This document shows, piece by piece, positions 30,264-40,977 of a stretch of 64,000 nt of DNA. The DNA comes from Phyllobacterium lublinensis. GTDB lineage: Bacteria; Pseudomonadota; Alphaproteobacteria; Rhizobiales; Rhizobiaceae. Under the pieces are notes generated by a model that was not told the DNA's origin, made no database searches, and saw only the letters and a program-made list of their open reading frames with translations. Position 1 is the first letter of the stretch; each line of letters begins with the position of its first letter. The position numbers and the translations under genes were made by a program. Location of the stretch: the NCBI RefSeq assembly GCF_020164435.1, contig NZ_JAIUDQ010000003.1, positions 186,001 through 250,000 on the forward strand, given 5' to 3'.

Positions 30264-31061
30264 CTATTCCTGCACGTCGATTGTACCTGAGACCGCTTTG
30301 TCACCTTGCACCAGCGTATAATGCAACAGGACCGGCTTCTTATCCTTCCCGGCGACAATGGGTGCAGAGAAAACGGCGCTCCTGGCCTCCCGGCTTTTAA
30401 GCTTTGACATACCGAACGTAACCCCACCATTGCCGGCCACGAAAACATCGGGCTCGGGATTCTCGTCAGGAACGTTGACTGTGATCCTGACGCGATCATC
30501 CTTTCGCACCGCGGACACAGCACCGAAATTCTCGGAAGCTTGTTGCGGCAACTGCGAAAACGCATTGTCGACCAAGGCTTTTGTCAATGGATCGGATGAC
30601 GTGCCATGGACCGATATATCGAACTGCGCTGTGACGGGGATGCAAATTGTCTCGCAGATACCAAGAAATGCATGCCCCTTCACGTGCACCGGCTTGGTGG
30701 GATCAATCGGGGTCAGCGTCACGGGCAGCACGACGGGTTTCTTGTAGCCGGCCCAATGTGTGCCGCCATCCTCGAAACGATGCGGAGTCGGAAACGCAAT
30801 GGAATAGCTTTTGATGTTGGTGCTTTCGCCAAGATCCAATTCCGGCGGAACACCGGCATCGCCTGGTTCTCTCCAATAGGTTTTCCAGCCCGGATCGAGA
30901 TTGATCTGCAGGGCGGCGCGAATTTCCGTCGATGGTTGTGTCGGAGCATCAACGATAAGTCGGACGTTGCCCCCTGGGGTCTTTGTCCAATCAGAAGCAG
31001 ACGCAAATGCGGAATTGGCCAACAGCAGCGTGGCGACGAGAAGGTAGAACATTGTTTTCAT
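30264..31061 (-). CDS. DsbD alpha-domain-like periplasmic protein
   Basis: Exported protein of 265 aa whose mature part matches only the N-terminal (alpha) domain of the thiol:disulfide interchange protein DsbD. The membrane DsbD-beta and thioredoxin-like gamma domains are absent. A signal peptide covers about 1-22 (ends AFASA). A Cys pair in [15 protein letters not shown] (about 140) matches the DsbD-alpha active-site layout. The start at 31061 directly before the signal peptide is chosen; a longer in-frame form from 31121 exists. Divergent from algH. It may relay reducing equivalents in the periplasm, for example for cytochrome c or copper-site maturation. Confidence 0.8.
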   Translation of the reverse strand: MKTMFYLLVATLLLANSAFASASDWTKTPGGNVRLIVDAPTQPSTEIRAALQINLDPGWKTYWREPGDAGVPPELDLGESTNIKSYSIAFPTPHRFEDGGTHWAGYKKPVVLPVTLTPIDPTKPVHVKGHAFLGICETICIPVTAQFDISVHGTSSDPLTKALVDNAFSQLPQQASENFGAVSAVRKDDRVRITVNVPDENPEPDVFVAGNGGVTFGMSKLKSREARSAVFSAPIVAGKDKKPVLLHYTLVQGDKAVSGTIDVQE

Positions 31062-31235
31062 TTTTTGACCATTGCAGGCCTTTGGGGCTCTATCAAGGAG
31101 AGCACTGTTTTGGTTCATCATTTCTGTGTGAGTTGCGGTGTGATATCGAATTTCCCCGGGCCCTCCAGTGCCGCCGTTTACAATTCGTTATCCAAAGCCG
31201 TTGTCATTTGCAAAATCCTTGGTACCTTTATTCTT

Positions 31236-31838
31236 ATGGAGATTTTCAGAGACGCCAACAAGGAAACCGGTTTTCTGAATGGTCAGTTCCTTCTCGCCAT
31301 GCCGGGAATGGAAGACAGCCGGTTTGCGCGCTCGGTCATTTATGTCTGCGCACATTCCGAGAAGGGCGCGATGGGCCTGATCATCAACCGCGTTCAGGAT
31401 ATGGAGTTTGCAGATATTCTCGTTCAACTCGGTGTGCTTGACGAACAGCAGGCGATCATGATGCCGGAGACCACACGGGATTTTCTGGTGCGCAATGGTG
31501 GGCCGGTCGAAGTGCGCCGCGGTTTTGTCCTGCACTCTGACGATTATCTCACTGAATCGACGATGCCGGTAGCCGAGGAAATATGCCTGACCGGTACGGT
31601 CGATATTCTGCGGGCGATTTCTGGCGGTCGCGGGCCGCGCAAAGCGCTGATGACCCTGGGCTATTCCGGCTGGGCGTCTGGCCAGCTTGAAAACGAGATT
31701 GCGAATAATGGCTGGCTCACCTGCCAGGCGCCGCATGAAATGCTTTTCGATACGGATATCGACAGCAAATATGACCGCATTCTCGCTTATATGGGTGTCG
31801 ACCCATCGCGCCTGGCAACTGTAGCCGGCCACGCCTGA
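31236..31838 (+). CDS. AlgH/YqgE family protein (DUF179)
   Basis: A 200-aa cytoplasmic protein with the DUF179 core: [46 protein letters not shown] and [15 protein letters not shown]. The molecular role is unclear; AlgH of Pseudomonas was first named as an alginate regulator. The open frame extends far upstream to 30606, but only the ATG at 31236 yields the conserved protein. It converges on the EAL gene. Confidence 0.93.
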   Translation: MEIFRDANKETGFLNGQFLLAMPGMEDSRFARSVIYVCAHSEKGAMGLIINRVQDMEFADILVQLGVLDEQQAIMMPETTRDFLVRNGGPVEVRRGFVLHSDDYLTESTMPVAEEICLTGTVDILRAISGGRGPRKALMTLGYSGWASGQLENEIANNGWLTCQAPHEMLFDTDIDSKYDRILAYMGVDPSRLATVAGHA

Positions 31839-31847
31839 TAGACGTTC

Positions 31848-34727
31848 CTACGAAGCTTTCGACTGTTGGAATTGTTCCCGCAGCAGCTTGGTTGCAACGT
31901 CCAAGTTCAGCGGTGGGCTGAACATGAAGCTCTGGGCATACTCACACCCCATCTGCCGCAGCTGCAGCGCGTCGCTTTCATTCTCGATGCCTTCCGTAAC
32001 AACGGAAAGCCCGAGATCATGTGCCATGCTGATCATGGATCGTAGCAGTGTGACCTTCTGCGGCTGATCCGCCCGGAGGAATGAACGATCGATCTTGATC
32101 ATGTCGAACGGGAAGCTGGTCAAATACGACAGTGATGAATAACCGGTGCCGAAATCGTCGAGCGATACTCCAACACCCATGGCCTTGATGCTGGAAAGGA
32201 CATAGGCGGAGCGTTCGGGGTTTTCCATCATCAACGACTCCGTCAGTTCGAGCTTTAGGCAGGAAGGCTCGATCTGCGTCTGGAGAAGAACCGAGCGGAC
32301 ATCGTCGATCAAGTCCTGGCGGATCAATTGACTGCTGGAAATATTGACCGATACGAAGAGTGGTGTAGCGCCAAGGGTGCGCTGCCAGTTGACAAGGTCC
32401 TCCGCCGCCTTCTGCATGGCAAACAGGCCGAGCTGGACGATCAGACCGGAACTTTCGGCGATCGGTATGAACTCTGACGGCGGTATCGAACCACGACGCG
32501 GATGGTCCCAGCGCATCAAGGCTTCGAATCCGGCGATGCTGTTATCCTCGAGCCGAACGATCGGCTGGTAGGCAATATGGATTTCGCGCCTCTCCAGCGC
32601 TCGGCGCAGGTCGGATTCAAGTTGCAGCCTGTCGCTGCCAACCGCGCGGAAGGCCGGACGGAATGGCTCAATTCGATCGCCGCCGAACCGCTTGGCTTGG
32701 AACATCGCAAGCTCCGCGTCCTTCATCAGGTCTTCCGGCGAAGCTGCGCTTCCACTCGTCCATGTAATAAGGCCAAGCGAAGCAGTCAGAACGATTTCGC
32801 GTTTTGCAAAAGCAATGGGCGCTCGGATTGCCTGTTTAACGGCTTCGGCAAAGGCGGCTATCTTGGCCGGTTCGCTTTCGGACACGAGGATCAGACCGAA
32901 TTGATCAGCCGCAAGCCGGCTGAGTGTGTCCTGTGGCCGTAACAGGCGGTGCAGGCGCCGCGAAATGGTCAGGAGGAATGTATCACCGGCCGAAATGCCG
33001 AGACCATCATTGACCTGTTTGAACCGGTCAATGTCGATGATGAATACGGTCGGGCGAATCTTGCTTTCCGTCTGCGCCATGGTGATGACCGATCCCAAGC
33101 GGTCAAGGAACAGTTCGCGATTGGGCAGACCCGTGAGGTTATCGTGCACAGCGTCGTGCAGCAGACGTTCCTCAGCCTTTTTTTGCTCGGTTACATCGAT
33201 CAGGGTTCCGACGCACCGTACGATTTCGCCGTCGGAACCAATCACAGGGCGGGCCTTGAGCGAATACCAATAATAATGCCCGTCGTTGGCCCGCAGGCGG
33301 AACGTCTGCGAGATACGGCCGCGCCGGTTTTCGAGAATGACGTCCAGTGTCGTCCGGAAACGGTCGCGATCGTCGGCATGAAGCGTTGGCAACCAGTTGC
33401 GAACGGCACCATGCAGGGAACTCGCTGATGCGCCAAGGAAGTTGGTCAGATCCGGCGTCGTGACGACGCGATCCCGTGGCACGTCCCAGTCCCAGACGAT
33501 ATCTCCGGATCCAATGATGGCCAGCGCTTGCCTTTCCACGTCGGAGAACAGTCCTTGCTGCAACGCTCCGCCGGAGAAGGCATGCTGCATGACGGTGAAG
33601 CCGATCAAGAGAATGATGAGGACCAGGCCACCAGCCAACGCAGGCTGTATGATATCGTTGGCGAGAATTCCGGAGATGGTCAGCCAGCTTCCCATCAACC
33701 AGACCAGCAGCAGGATCCAGGTCGGTATGAGCATGATCGCCCGGTCGTAGCTGCGGAACGAGAAAAAGCCTATCAGCACCGTGCCGGAAATGACCGTGAG
33801 GGCAAACGAGAAACGCGCGATACCGGCCGCAATAGGCGGATCAAAGATGGCGACGCCGGAGACAACGCCGAGGCCAAGTATCCAGGTCAGTGCACCATAG
33901 CTGAAATTGTCGTGCCATCGATTAAGGTTGAGATAGGTAAACAGGAAGATCACGAGAGTTGCGGCGAGTGCAACCTCCGTGCCCGCGCGCCACATTTGCT
34001 CATTGCCTGGCGTGATTTCGATGAGCTTGTTCCAGAAGCCGAAATCCACGCAGATATAGGCAAGCACTGCCCAGGCAAGGGCAGCGGTCGCTGGAAAAAG
34101 GGATGTTCCCTTGACGACAAAAAGAATTGTCAGAAACAATGCAAGCAGACCGGCAATGCCGAGAAGGATACCGCGGTAGAGCGTGTAGGAATTGACCGTG
34201 TCCTTGTAGGCGTTGGGTTCCCAGACGTAGACCTGCGGCAGGTTTGGCGACGCGAGCTCGGCCACGAATGTAATCACTGATCCCGGATTGAGCGTCACCA
34301 GAAAGATGTCCGCGTCCTCACTCGCCTGCCGGTCGAGGGCAAATCCTTCGCTGGGCGTAATAGCCACGATCCGGGTCGAGCCGAGGTCCGGCCAGATGAA
34401 GCCAGATCCGACGAGGCGGAAGTGCGGGGCGACAATCAGGCGATCGATCTGTTCATCAGTAGGGTTGGCGAGCGAGAAGGCCGCCCAATCCCCGCTGGAG
34501 CGCTTGTCGTTGGCCGGCACTTCGATGCGCCGCACAATGCCGTCGGTTCCAGGAGCGGTGGTTACCTGGAAATTCTCGCCCTGGTTCCTGTAGACTTCGA
34601 CTGCCTTGGAGAGGTCGAGTGCCGTGCTTTCCTTGGTGATCTTGATTGTTTCAAAAGCGTTTGCAGCCGGCTGGGCGGACAACATCAGACAGACTAGGAC
34701 AAGAATCCGCGATAGGCTTTTCAGCAT
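31848..34727 (-). CDS. Membrane sensor PAS-GGDEF-EAL protein, GGDEF degenerate
   Basis: Putative cyclic-di-GMP phosphodiesterase of 959 aa. Order: signal peptide (1-23), a periplasmic sensing region (about 25-175, 7TMR-DISMED2-like), seven to eight membrane spans (about 180-385), a PAS domain (about 400-520, with GGHYYWYSLKARPV-like end), GGDEF (about 525-690) and EAL (about 700-950). The GGDEF signature reads AADQF, so cyclase activity is unlikely. The EAL domain keeps FEALMRW, LELTES, LDDFGTGYSSLSYL, IKIDRSF and TEGIE, consistent with an active phosphodiesterase. The start may instead be a GTG 21 bp upstream. The ligand is unknown. Confidence 0.9.
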   Translation of the reverse strand: MLKSLSRILVLVCLMLSAQPAANAFETIKITKESTALDLSKAVEVYRNQGENFQVTTAPGTDGIVRRIEVPANDKRSSGDWAAFSLANPTDEQIDRLIVAPHFRLVGSGFIWPDLGSTRIVAITPSEGFALDRQASEDADIFLVTLNPGSVITFVAELASPNLPQVYVWEPNAYKDTVNSYTLYRGILLGIAGLLALFLTILFVVKGTSLFPATAALAWAVLAYICVDFGFWNKLIEITPGNEQMWRAGTEVALAATLVIFLFTYLNLNRWHDNFSYGALTWILGLGVVSGVAIFDPPIAAGIARFSFALTVISGTVLIGFFSFRSYDRAIMLIPTWILLLVWLMGSWLTISGILANDIIQPALAGGLVLIILLIGFTVMQHAFSGGALQQGLFSDVERQALAIIGSGDIVWDWDVPRDRVVTTPDLTNFLGASASSLHGAVRNWLPTLHADDRDRFRTTLDVILENRRGRISQTFRLRANDGHYYWYSLKARPVIGSDGEIVRCVGTLIDVTEQKKAEERLLHDAVHDNLTGLPNRELFLDRLGSVITMAQTESKIRPTVFIIDIDRFKQVNDGLGISAGDTFLLTISRRLHRLLRPQDTLSRLAADQFGLILVSESEPAKIAAFAEAVKQAIRAPIAFAKREIVLTASLGLITWTSGSAASPEDLMKDAELAMFQAKRFGGDRIEPFRPAFRAVGSDRLQLESDLRRALERREIHIAYQPIVRLEDNSIAGFEALMRWDHPRRGSIPPSEFIPIAESSGLIVQLGLFAMQKAAEDLVNWQRTLGATPLFVSVNISSSQLIRQDLIDDVRSVLLQTQIEPSCLKLELTESLMMENPERSAYVLSSIKAMGVGVSLDDFGTGYSSLSYLTSFPFDMIKIDRSFLRADQPQKVTLLRSMISMAHDLGLSVVTEGIENESDALQLRQMGCEYAQSFMFSPPLNLDVATKLLREQFQQSKAS

Positions 34728-34759
34728 ATGTCCAGTCAATGAAGTCACGCAAGAAACCT

Positions 34760-35350
34760 TTATTTTAGTTGGCGTCGGCCATCTTCTTCAATCAGCGAGA
34801 AGAGCAGATGATCTTGCCACATACCGTTTATCTTGAGGTAGGAACGTAGCAGTCCTTCCCTCTGAAATCCGGCTTTTTCGAGAAGGCGGATCGATCTTTC
34901 ATTGCTTGGAATACAGGCCGCTTCCAACCGGTGCAACCTTACCTTGGTGAATGCATAAAGGATCAACAGATCGAGCGCCTCGCTCATATAGCCCTGGCCG
35001 GCGAATGGCTGGCCGATCCAATACCCGATCATTCCGTTCTGACCGACTCCCCGCCTTATATTTCCAAGCGTTATTCCGCCCAGAAGTCGTGAATCCGAAT
35101 TTCGGAACAGGAAGAACGGATGGGCCGTTCCAGCCGCGGCCTCTTCGTCATAGTGACGTACCCTATGGCGAAATGCGCCCCGCTCCAGATCATCGACTGC
35201 CCAGAGCGGCTCCCAGGGTGCCAGGAACTCGCGGCTCTGGGCGCGAAGTGTCGCCCAAGCCCGATAATCGGAAACCTGCGGCGGACGCAGGTAAAGCCGC
35301 TCGCCCTGCAGGGGCGGCGACGCGCTTCTCAGGAAGGGCAGGGCGATCAT
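34760..35350 (-). CDS. GNAT acetyltransferase (RimJ/RimL type)
   Basis: N-acetyltransferase of 196 aa. The RimJ-like architecture is shown by RLYLRPPQVSDYRAW, RVRHYDEEAAAG, IGYWIGQPFAGQGYMSEAL (acetyl-CoA loop) and CIPSNERSIRLLEKAGFQREG. Members acetylate ribosomal protein N-termini or small molecules; the substrate is unknown. It lies 12 bp downstream of the M16 protease and probably shares its transcript with thrC. Confidence 0.93.
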   Translation of the reverse strand: MIALPFLRSASPPLQGERLYLRPPQVSDYRAWATLRAQSREFLAPWEPLWAVDDLERGAFRHRVRHYDEEAAAGTAHPFFLFRNSDSRLLGGITLGNIRRGVGQNGMIGYWIGQPFAGQGYMSEALDLLILYAFTKVRLHRLEAACIPSNERSIRLLEKAGFQREGLLRSYLKINGMWQDHLLFSLIEEDGRRQLK

Positions 35351-35362
35351 GGCGTCAGATCG

Positions 35363-36658
35363 TCAGACGGCAATTTTTCGGGGACTGGACGTTGGCGCTG
35401 CCAGTCCATGACGAACATCGGCAAACTTCATCAACGGCCCGACCGGTCCAACGGCAGCGATAGTTGGCGTCGTGTCAAGGAAAAGACGCCCCGCCAGATC
35501 GGTCAAACGTTCCGTCGTGATCTTCGACAGCCGGTCAACAAGCTCTTCCGTCGAAACTGGATGCCCGTAAAGCAGCATCTGGCGGGCGATCTGTCCCGCA
35601 CGGCTGGCTGCGCTTTCATGCGACATCAGAAGGCTCGCGCGATATTGCGCCCGCGCCCGGTTCAGCTCCTCCTGGCTGATGTTTCGAGCTGCCGCATGCA
35701 ATTCGTTGATAATGACTGGAACGAGCTTTTTCAGATGAGTGCGCCCGGTGGCGGCGTGAATGCCGAACACACCAGTATCGGAGAAACCCCAATGGAACGC
35801 ATAAACCGAATAGCAAAGGCCGCGCTTTTCCCGCACCTCCTGAAACAGCCGGGAAGACATGCCACCACCAAGGATCATGGCAAGCAGTTGCGAGGCATAG
35901 AAGTCACGGACATGGTAGGCGCGCCCTTCAAATCCGATGACGACCTGGGCATCCATCAGATCGCGCTGTTCGCGGAAATCACCACCGACGTAGTGCGAGG
36001 CTTGCGGTTCAGGGGCCGTCGATTTTGACCGGAACGAGCCCAGTCGCGTTTCGACCTCGCGGACGAACTCGTCATGCTTCACACCGCCGGCAGCGACAAC
36101 AACCATCCGTTCGGCGCTGTATTGTTCATCCATGTAGCGGCGAAGATCGGCCGATGAGAATGACTGGACGGTTTCGGGTGTGCCAAGAATGGTCCGGCCA
36201 AGCGTCTGCTCTCGAAAGGCAGCTTCAGTAAACCGGTCAAACACCACGTCATCAGGTGTATCGTGCGCTGCACCAATCTCCTGCATGACGACGTTTTTCT
36301 CGCGTTCGAGCTCTTCGGCATCGAATTTGGAGCCTGTCATGATGTCGGCAAGAATATCGATCGCCAGCGGCATGTCATCGCGCAAGACGCGTGCATAGTA
36401 GGATGTGGTCTCGACACTCGTCGCTGCATTGATTTCGCCGCCGACATCTTCAATATCGGCTGCGATCTTCCATGCGGAACGGTTATCAGTTCCCTTGAAT
36501 GCCATATGTTCCAGAAGATGGGCTATACCGTGCTGGTTGCTCGCCTCGTTCCGCGACCCTGCCTTGACCCAGATGCCAAGGGCTACACTCTCCACATGCG
36601 GCATTGTCTCTGTCGCAATCGTCAGACCGTTGGAGAGGCGACTGATTTCAACGCCCAT
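35363..36658 (-). CDS. M16 family zinc peptidase (processing-peptidase-like)
   Basis: Peptidase of 431 aa, of the size of mitochondrial processing peptidase beta-subunits and bacterial relatives. The inverted zinc motif HxxEH is at residues 47-51 in HGIAHLLEHMAFKGT, with the downstream Glu in NVVMQEIGAAHDTPDD. A second, non-catalytic M16 domain occupies the C-terminal half. No signal peptide is evident. It lies 10 bp after thrC, so the order thrC-M16-GNAT is transcribed together. Confidence 0.95.
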   Translation of the reverse strand: MGVEISRLSNGLTIATETMPHVESVALGIWVKAGSRNEASNQHGIAHLLEHMAFKGTDNRSAWKIAADIEDVGGEINAATSVETTSYYARVLRDDMPLAIDILADIMTGSKFDAEELEREKNVVMQEIGAAHDTPDDVVFDRFTEAAFREQTLGRTILGTPETVQSFSSADLRRYMDEQYSAERMVVVAAGGVKHDEFVREVETRLGSFRSKSTAPEPQASHYVGGDFREQRDLMDAQVVIGFEGRAYHVRDFYASQLLAMILGGGMSSRLFQEVREKRGLCYSVYAFHWGFSDTGVFGIHAATGRTHLKKLVPVIINELHAAARNISQEELNRARAQYRASLLMSHESAASRAGQIARQMLLYGHPVSTEELVDRLSKITTERLTDLAGRLFLDTTPTIAAVGPVGPLMKFADVRHGLAAPTSSPRKIAV

Positions 36659-36668
36659 TCAATGCTCC

Positions 36669-38066
36669 TTAACTCGCCGCTCTTGAATGTCGGCTGACAT
36701 ACTCTTCCACATTTTTAAGGTCGTTGGGAAGTACCGTGTACTGTTCTTTTCGTTGCATGAGGTCGCCGAGCCAAAGTGGCAGCTCTGGATGGATATCGCT
36801 TGCCTCCTGCACGGCATCGGGAAATTTAGCCGGATGAGCCGTTGCAAGGACAACGCTCGGGGTTGCGGGAGACAGCTTCTCCCGGGCTACTTTCAGGCCA
36901 ATCGCGGAATGGGGGTCGAGCAGATAGCCGGACCGCGCCAGGACAGCCTTGATCGTAGCATCGGTTTCCAGCTTGTTCGAGCGTCCGGCGTCGAACTCAG
37001 CGCGGATCTTCGTGAGCGACGGTTCAGTTATGGTAAAACTGCCAGATTGTTTCAGGCCATCCATTAGGCGGCGCACCGATGCCGCGTCACGTTCATGCGC
37101 TTCAAACAGGAGGCGTTCGAAGTTGGACGAGACCTGAATGTCCATGGAGGGCGACGTCGTATGTACGACGCCGCGTGTCGTGTATTTTCCGGTTTCGAGG
37201 GTGCGGGTCAGGATATCGTTGTCGTTGGTAGCAATGACCAGACGATCAATCGGAAGTCCCATGCGCTTTGCAACGTAGCCGGCGAAAATATCGCCGAAGT
37301 TTCCCGTTGGCACGGTAAAGGAAACGGCCCGATCCGGACTGCCGAGAGAGAGGGCGGCCGTGAAATAGTACACGATCTGCGGCATGATCCGCGCCCAGTT
37401 GATTGAATTTACTCCGGAAAGAGACAATGAATCGCGGAAGTTCAGATCGTTGAACATGCCTTTGACCAGGGATTGGCAATCGTCAAAATTGCCTTCTATC
37501 GCCAGCGCATGGACATTGGATGCCGCCGATGTCGTCATCTGCCGTTGCTGCACAGGGGAAACGCGGTTGTGGGGAAAGAGGATGAAGATGTCCGTGCGAT
37601 CGCGTCTGGCGAAAGCTTCGATAGCCGCGCCGCCCGTATCGCCGGATGTGGCGCCAACGATCGTCGCGCGCTGGTGTCGGCGGGTCAGGATGTAATCCAT
37701 CAGCCGCGCCAGAAGCTGCATCGCCACATCCTTGAAAGCAAGCGTAGGTCCATGGAAAAGTTCGAGAATGAATTCGTTGTGCCCGGTCTGGACGAGCGGA
37801 CAAACAGCCTCGTGGCGGAACGTTCCGTAGGCTTCATGCACCATGCGTTCGAAATCAGTCTGGTCGATGTCGCCCTCGACGAAGGGGCTCAGCACTTGAA
37901 TGGCCACCTCCGCGTAGCTCTTGCCGCGCAAGGCGCGAATATCGCTGGCGGAAAACTGTGGAAACTCTTTTGGAAGATACAAGCCGCCATCCCGGGCGAG
38001 CCCGGCCAGAAGTGCATCGGAAAAGCCTAAAACAGGGGCCTCCCCACGGGTGCTTACATATTCCAT
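36669..38066 (-). CDS. thrC: Threonine synthase
   Basis: PLP enzyme that converts O-phosphohomoserine to threonine, the step after ThrB (465 aa). The start at 38066 matches the family N-terminus EYVSTRGEAPVLGFSDAL; an in-frame ATG 51 bp upstream is less likely. The PLP lysine is Lys112 in HGPTLAFKDVAMQLLARL. Other landmarks are VGATSGDTGGAAIEAF, VPTGNFGDIFAGYVAKRMG and NDNDILTRTL. Confidence 0.97.
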   Translation of the reverse strand: MEYVSTRGEAPVLGFSDALLAGLARDGGLYLPKEFPQFSASDIRALRGKSYAEVAIQVLSPFVEGDIDQTDFERMVHEAYGTFRHEAVCPLVQTGHNEFILELFHGPTLAFKDVAMQLLARLMDYILTRRHQRATIVGATSGDTGGAAIEAFARRDRTDIFILFPHNRVSPVQQRQMTTSAASNVHALAIEGNFDDCQSLVKGMFNDLNFRDSLSLSGVNSINWARIMPQIVYYFTAALSLGSPDRAVSFTVPTGNFGDIFAGYVAKRMGLPIDRLVIATNDNDILTRTLETGKYTTRGVVHTTSPSMDIQVSSNFERLLFEAHERDAASVRRLMDGLKQSGSFTITEPSLTKIRAEFDAGRSNKLETDATIKAVLARSGYLLDPHSAIGLKVAREKLSPATPSVVLATAHPAKFPDAVQEASDIHPELPLWLGDLMQRKEQYTVLPNDLKNVEEYVSRHSRAAS

Positions 38067-38208
38067 ATCAAATCGCCCTTTGTACCTTGCCTGTAAATCC
38101 AAACTTCGCCTTGGCAAAAAGCCATAAAGCCCGGTCGCATTATTTCCTTACCGTTGGTATAGAACACGCTCGTTCGTCAAGGTTCGTTCTTCGAGGAAAG
38201 TCCAGTTC

Positions 38209-38826
38209 ATGAAGTCAGAAACACAAAAAACTCTGCCCTTCTATCAACTTTGCGCCCCAATTTGTGCAATTGTCTTTGCAGTTGGGCTTAGCGCGTGTTC
38301 CACCAGCGGCAACAAGACGGAAGATCCGAACAGTCCAAAAGCCTTGGCGACCGCGGAAGCGCAAAAGCGCATTACGGAATCCGAGCTGCGCGCTTTTTGT
38401 CCGACAGTCACAATCCGCGAAGGTACGGCGGTATTGACGAACTACGGAAAGTCGACCGACAAAACGCCCGACAACTTGATCTATCAAGCCTCCATCTCCA
38501 ATGAAACGCGGTCTTGCCAGTCGAGCGACGCCACAATGACGATGAACGTTGCCATTGCCGGCAAGATTGTGCCCGGCGCCAAATTCTCGCCCGGAACGAT
38601 CACGGTGCCGATCCGCGTTGCCGTCGTCCAGGGAACGGATGTTCTCTATTCGAAGCTGCACAAGCAGGCCGTCTCGGCCACAGATGCCAATTCTGCAACG
38701 CAGTTCGTTTTCACCGATCCGAACGTGACTTTCCCCAAACCGGCGGCCCAGAACGTCCAGGTGTTCATCGGGTTTGACGAGGGTCCGGAAAGCGCTGGTA
38801 CCAAGGCCAGCAAGAAGACGCAGTAG
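38209..38826 (+). CDS. Predicted lipoprotein, unknown function
   Basis: A 205-aa protein with a lipoprotein signal peptide: a hydrophobic core (about 12-29) and lipobox LSAC with Cys30. The mature part is predicted soluble, with one Cys pair (AFCPTV and RSCQSS) and a beta-rich pattern. I do not recognise a domain; similar small lipoproteins are common in rhizobia. It is divergent from thrC, and its terminator faces the HAD gene. Confidence 0.75.
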   Translation: MKSETQKTLPFYQLCAPICAIVFAVGLSACSTSGNKTEDPNSPKALATAEAQKRITESELRAFCPTVTIREGTAVLTNYGKSTDKTPDNLIYQASISNETRSCQSSDATMTMNVAIAGKIVPGAKFSPGTITVPIRVAVVQGTDVLYSKLHKQAVSATDANSATQFVFTDPNVTFPKPAAQNVQVFIGFDEGPESAGTKASKKTQ

Positions 38827-38832
38827 GAGTAA

Positions 38833-38852
38833 AGGCTGGCGCCGGCCAGCCT
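38833..38852. terminator. Hairpin between convergent lipoprotein and HAD genes
   Basis: AGGCTGGC-GCCG-GCCAGCCT is an 8-bp GC-rich stem with a 4-nt loop, sitting 7 bp after the lipoprotein stop. No strong U-run follows, so termination efficiency is uncertain. Confidence 0.6.
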
Positions 38853-38861
38853 CTCTTGCCC

Positions 38862-39548
38862 TCAAACTGCCTCGGACCACACGGCCATTGCTTCAAGAAC
38901 CGCGGGCAGATCGCGGTGTCGGCTGATCACCGTTTCTGCACCCGCATCGGTCAACTTGTCGGCATGGCCTGGATAGGTATGGGCGCCACCGGTAAAGCCA
39001 ACGACGCGCATTCCCGCCGCCCTTGCCGCGTGGACACCATGGCTGGAGTCTTCGATGACGATAGCGCGTGATGGATCGACGTTGAACTGTTTTGCCGCGA
39101 ACAGAAAGACATTCGGATCCGGCTTGGGTTTCTGCGAACCGACCTCTCGTGCCGAGAAGATGTGCGGGGCGAACAGGTCGTAAAGCGTGCTTTGCTCGAG
39201 CATCATCTTCAGGGATGAACTGATCGAATTGGACGCGACGCATTTTGGATATTTCAAAGCTGCGATCACCTGTTCCGCGCCATCGATGACATTGAGCTCG
39301 TTGCGCAACTTGTTATCCATCTGCCGTGCAGATTCTTCGATGAGAGACGCAGAAATCGGGATGCCGGATTCCTTCTCCACCTGAAGGAGGATATCAGTCC
39401 AGGTCAGGCCGGCAAATCGCTCGGCAATGGCTTCGGCTTCAATAGGGTAGCCGGATTGTGTCAACAGCTGTGATTCCACTTCGGCTGCCAGAATTTCTGA
39501 ATCAACGAGCACGCCGTCGCAGTCGAAGATTATGAGCTGTGGTTCCAT
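38862..39548 (-). CDS. HAD-IA hydrolase (beta-phosphoglucomutase/GPH-like)
   Basis: Phosphatase or phosphomutase of the HAD superfamily (228 aa). Motif I is IIFDCDGVLVDSE (Asp9 nucleophile, Asp11). Motif II is CVASNSISSSL, and motifs III/IV include KPKPDPNVFL and IEDSSHGVHAARAAGM. The substrate is unknown. The start at 39548 follows AGGTAGATGAA; the longer frame to 39593 is unlikely. Divergent from ccrM. Confidence 0.92.
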   Translation of the reverse strand: MEPQLIIFDCDGVLVDSEILAAEVESQLLTQSGYPIEAEAIAERFAGLTWTDILLQVEKESGIPISASLIEESARQMDNKLRNELNVIDGAEQVIAALKYPKCVASNSISSSLKMMLEQSTLYDLFAPHIFSAREVGSQKPKPDPNVFLFAAKQFNVDPSRAIVIEDSSHGVHAARAAGMRVVGFTGGAHTYPGHADKLTDAGAETVISRHRDLPAVLEAMAVWSEAV

Positions 39549-39633
39549 TTCATCTACCTGTTCGTGAAAAACGCCGCAAATCGCTGCAGCCACGGGCCAA
39601 TTGGGGGGATTACCGGGATCGACTACACGCTAA

Positions 39634-40893
<1,260 letters not shown>

Positions 40894-40933
40894 GTTTCCG
40901 ATCGGACGCGGACCTCCAGTGCCGTTCTGATCC

Positions 40934-40962
40934 CGAAACGCCCGGTATGTCCGGGCGTTTCG
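40934..40962. terminator. Strong hairpin between ccrM and HAD gene
   Basis: CGAAACGCCCGG-TATGT-CCGGGCGTTTCG is a perfect 12-bp stem with a 5-nt loop, lying 40 bp after the ccrM stop and just before the convergent HAD gene. The following sequence (TCGTTACA) is not U-rich, but the stem is symmetric and may act in both directions. Confidence 0.8.
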
Positions 40963-40977
40963 TCGTTACAGGGGTGG

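Noticed and set aside
30606..31235. Long N-terminal extension of AlgH
   Set aside because: It lies antisense to the DsbD-like gene and has no family similarity.
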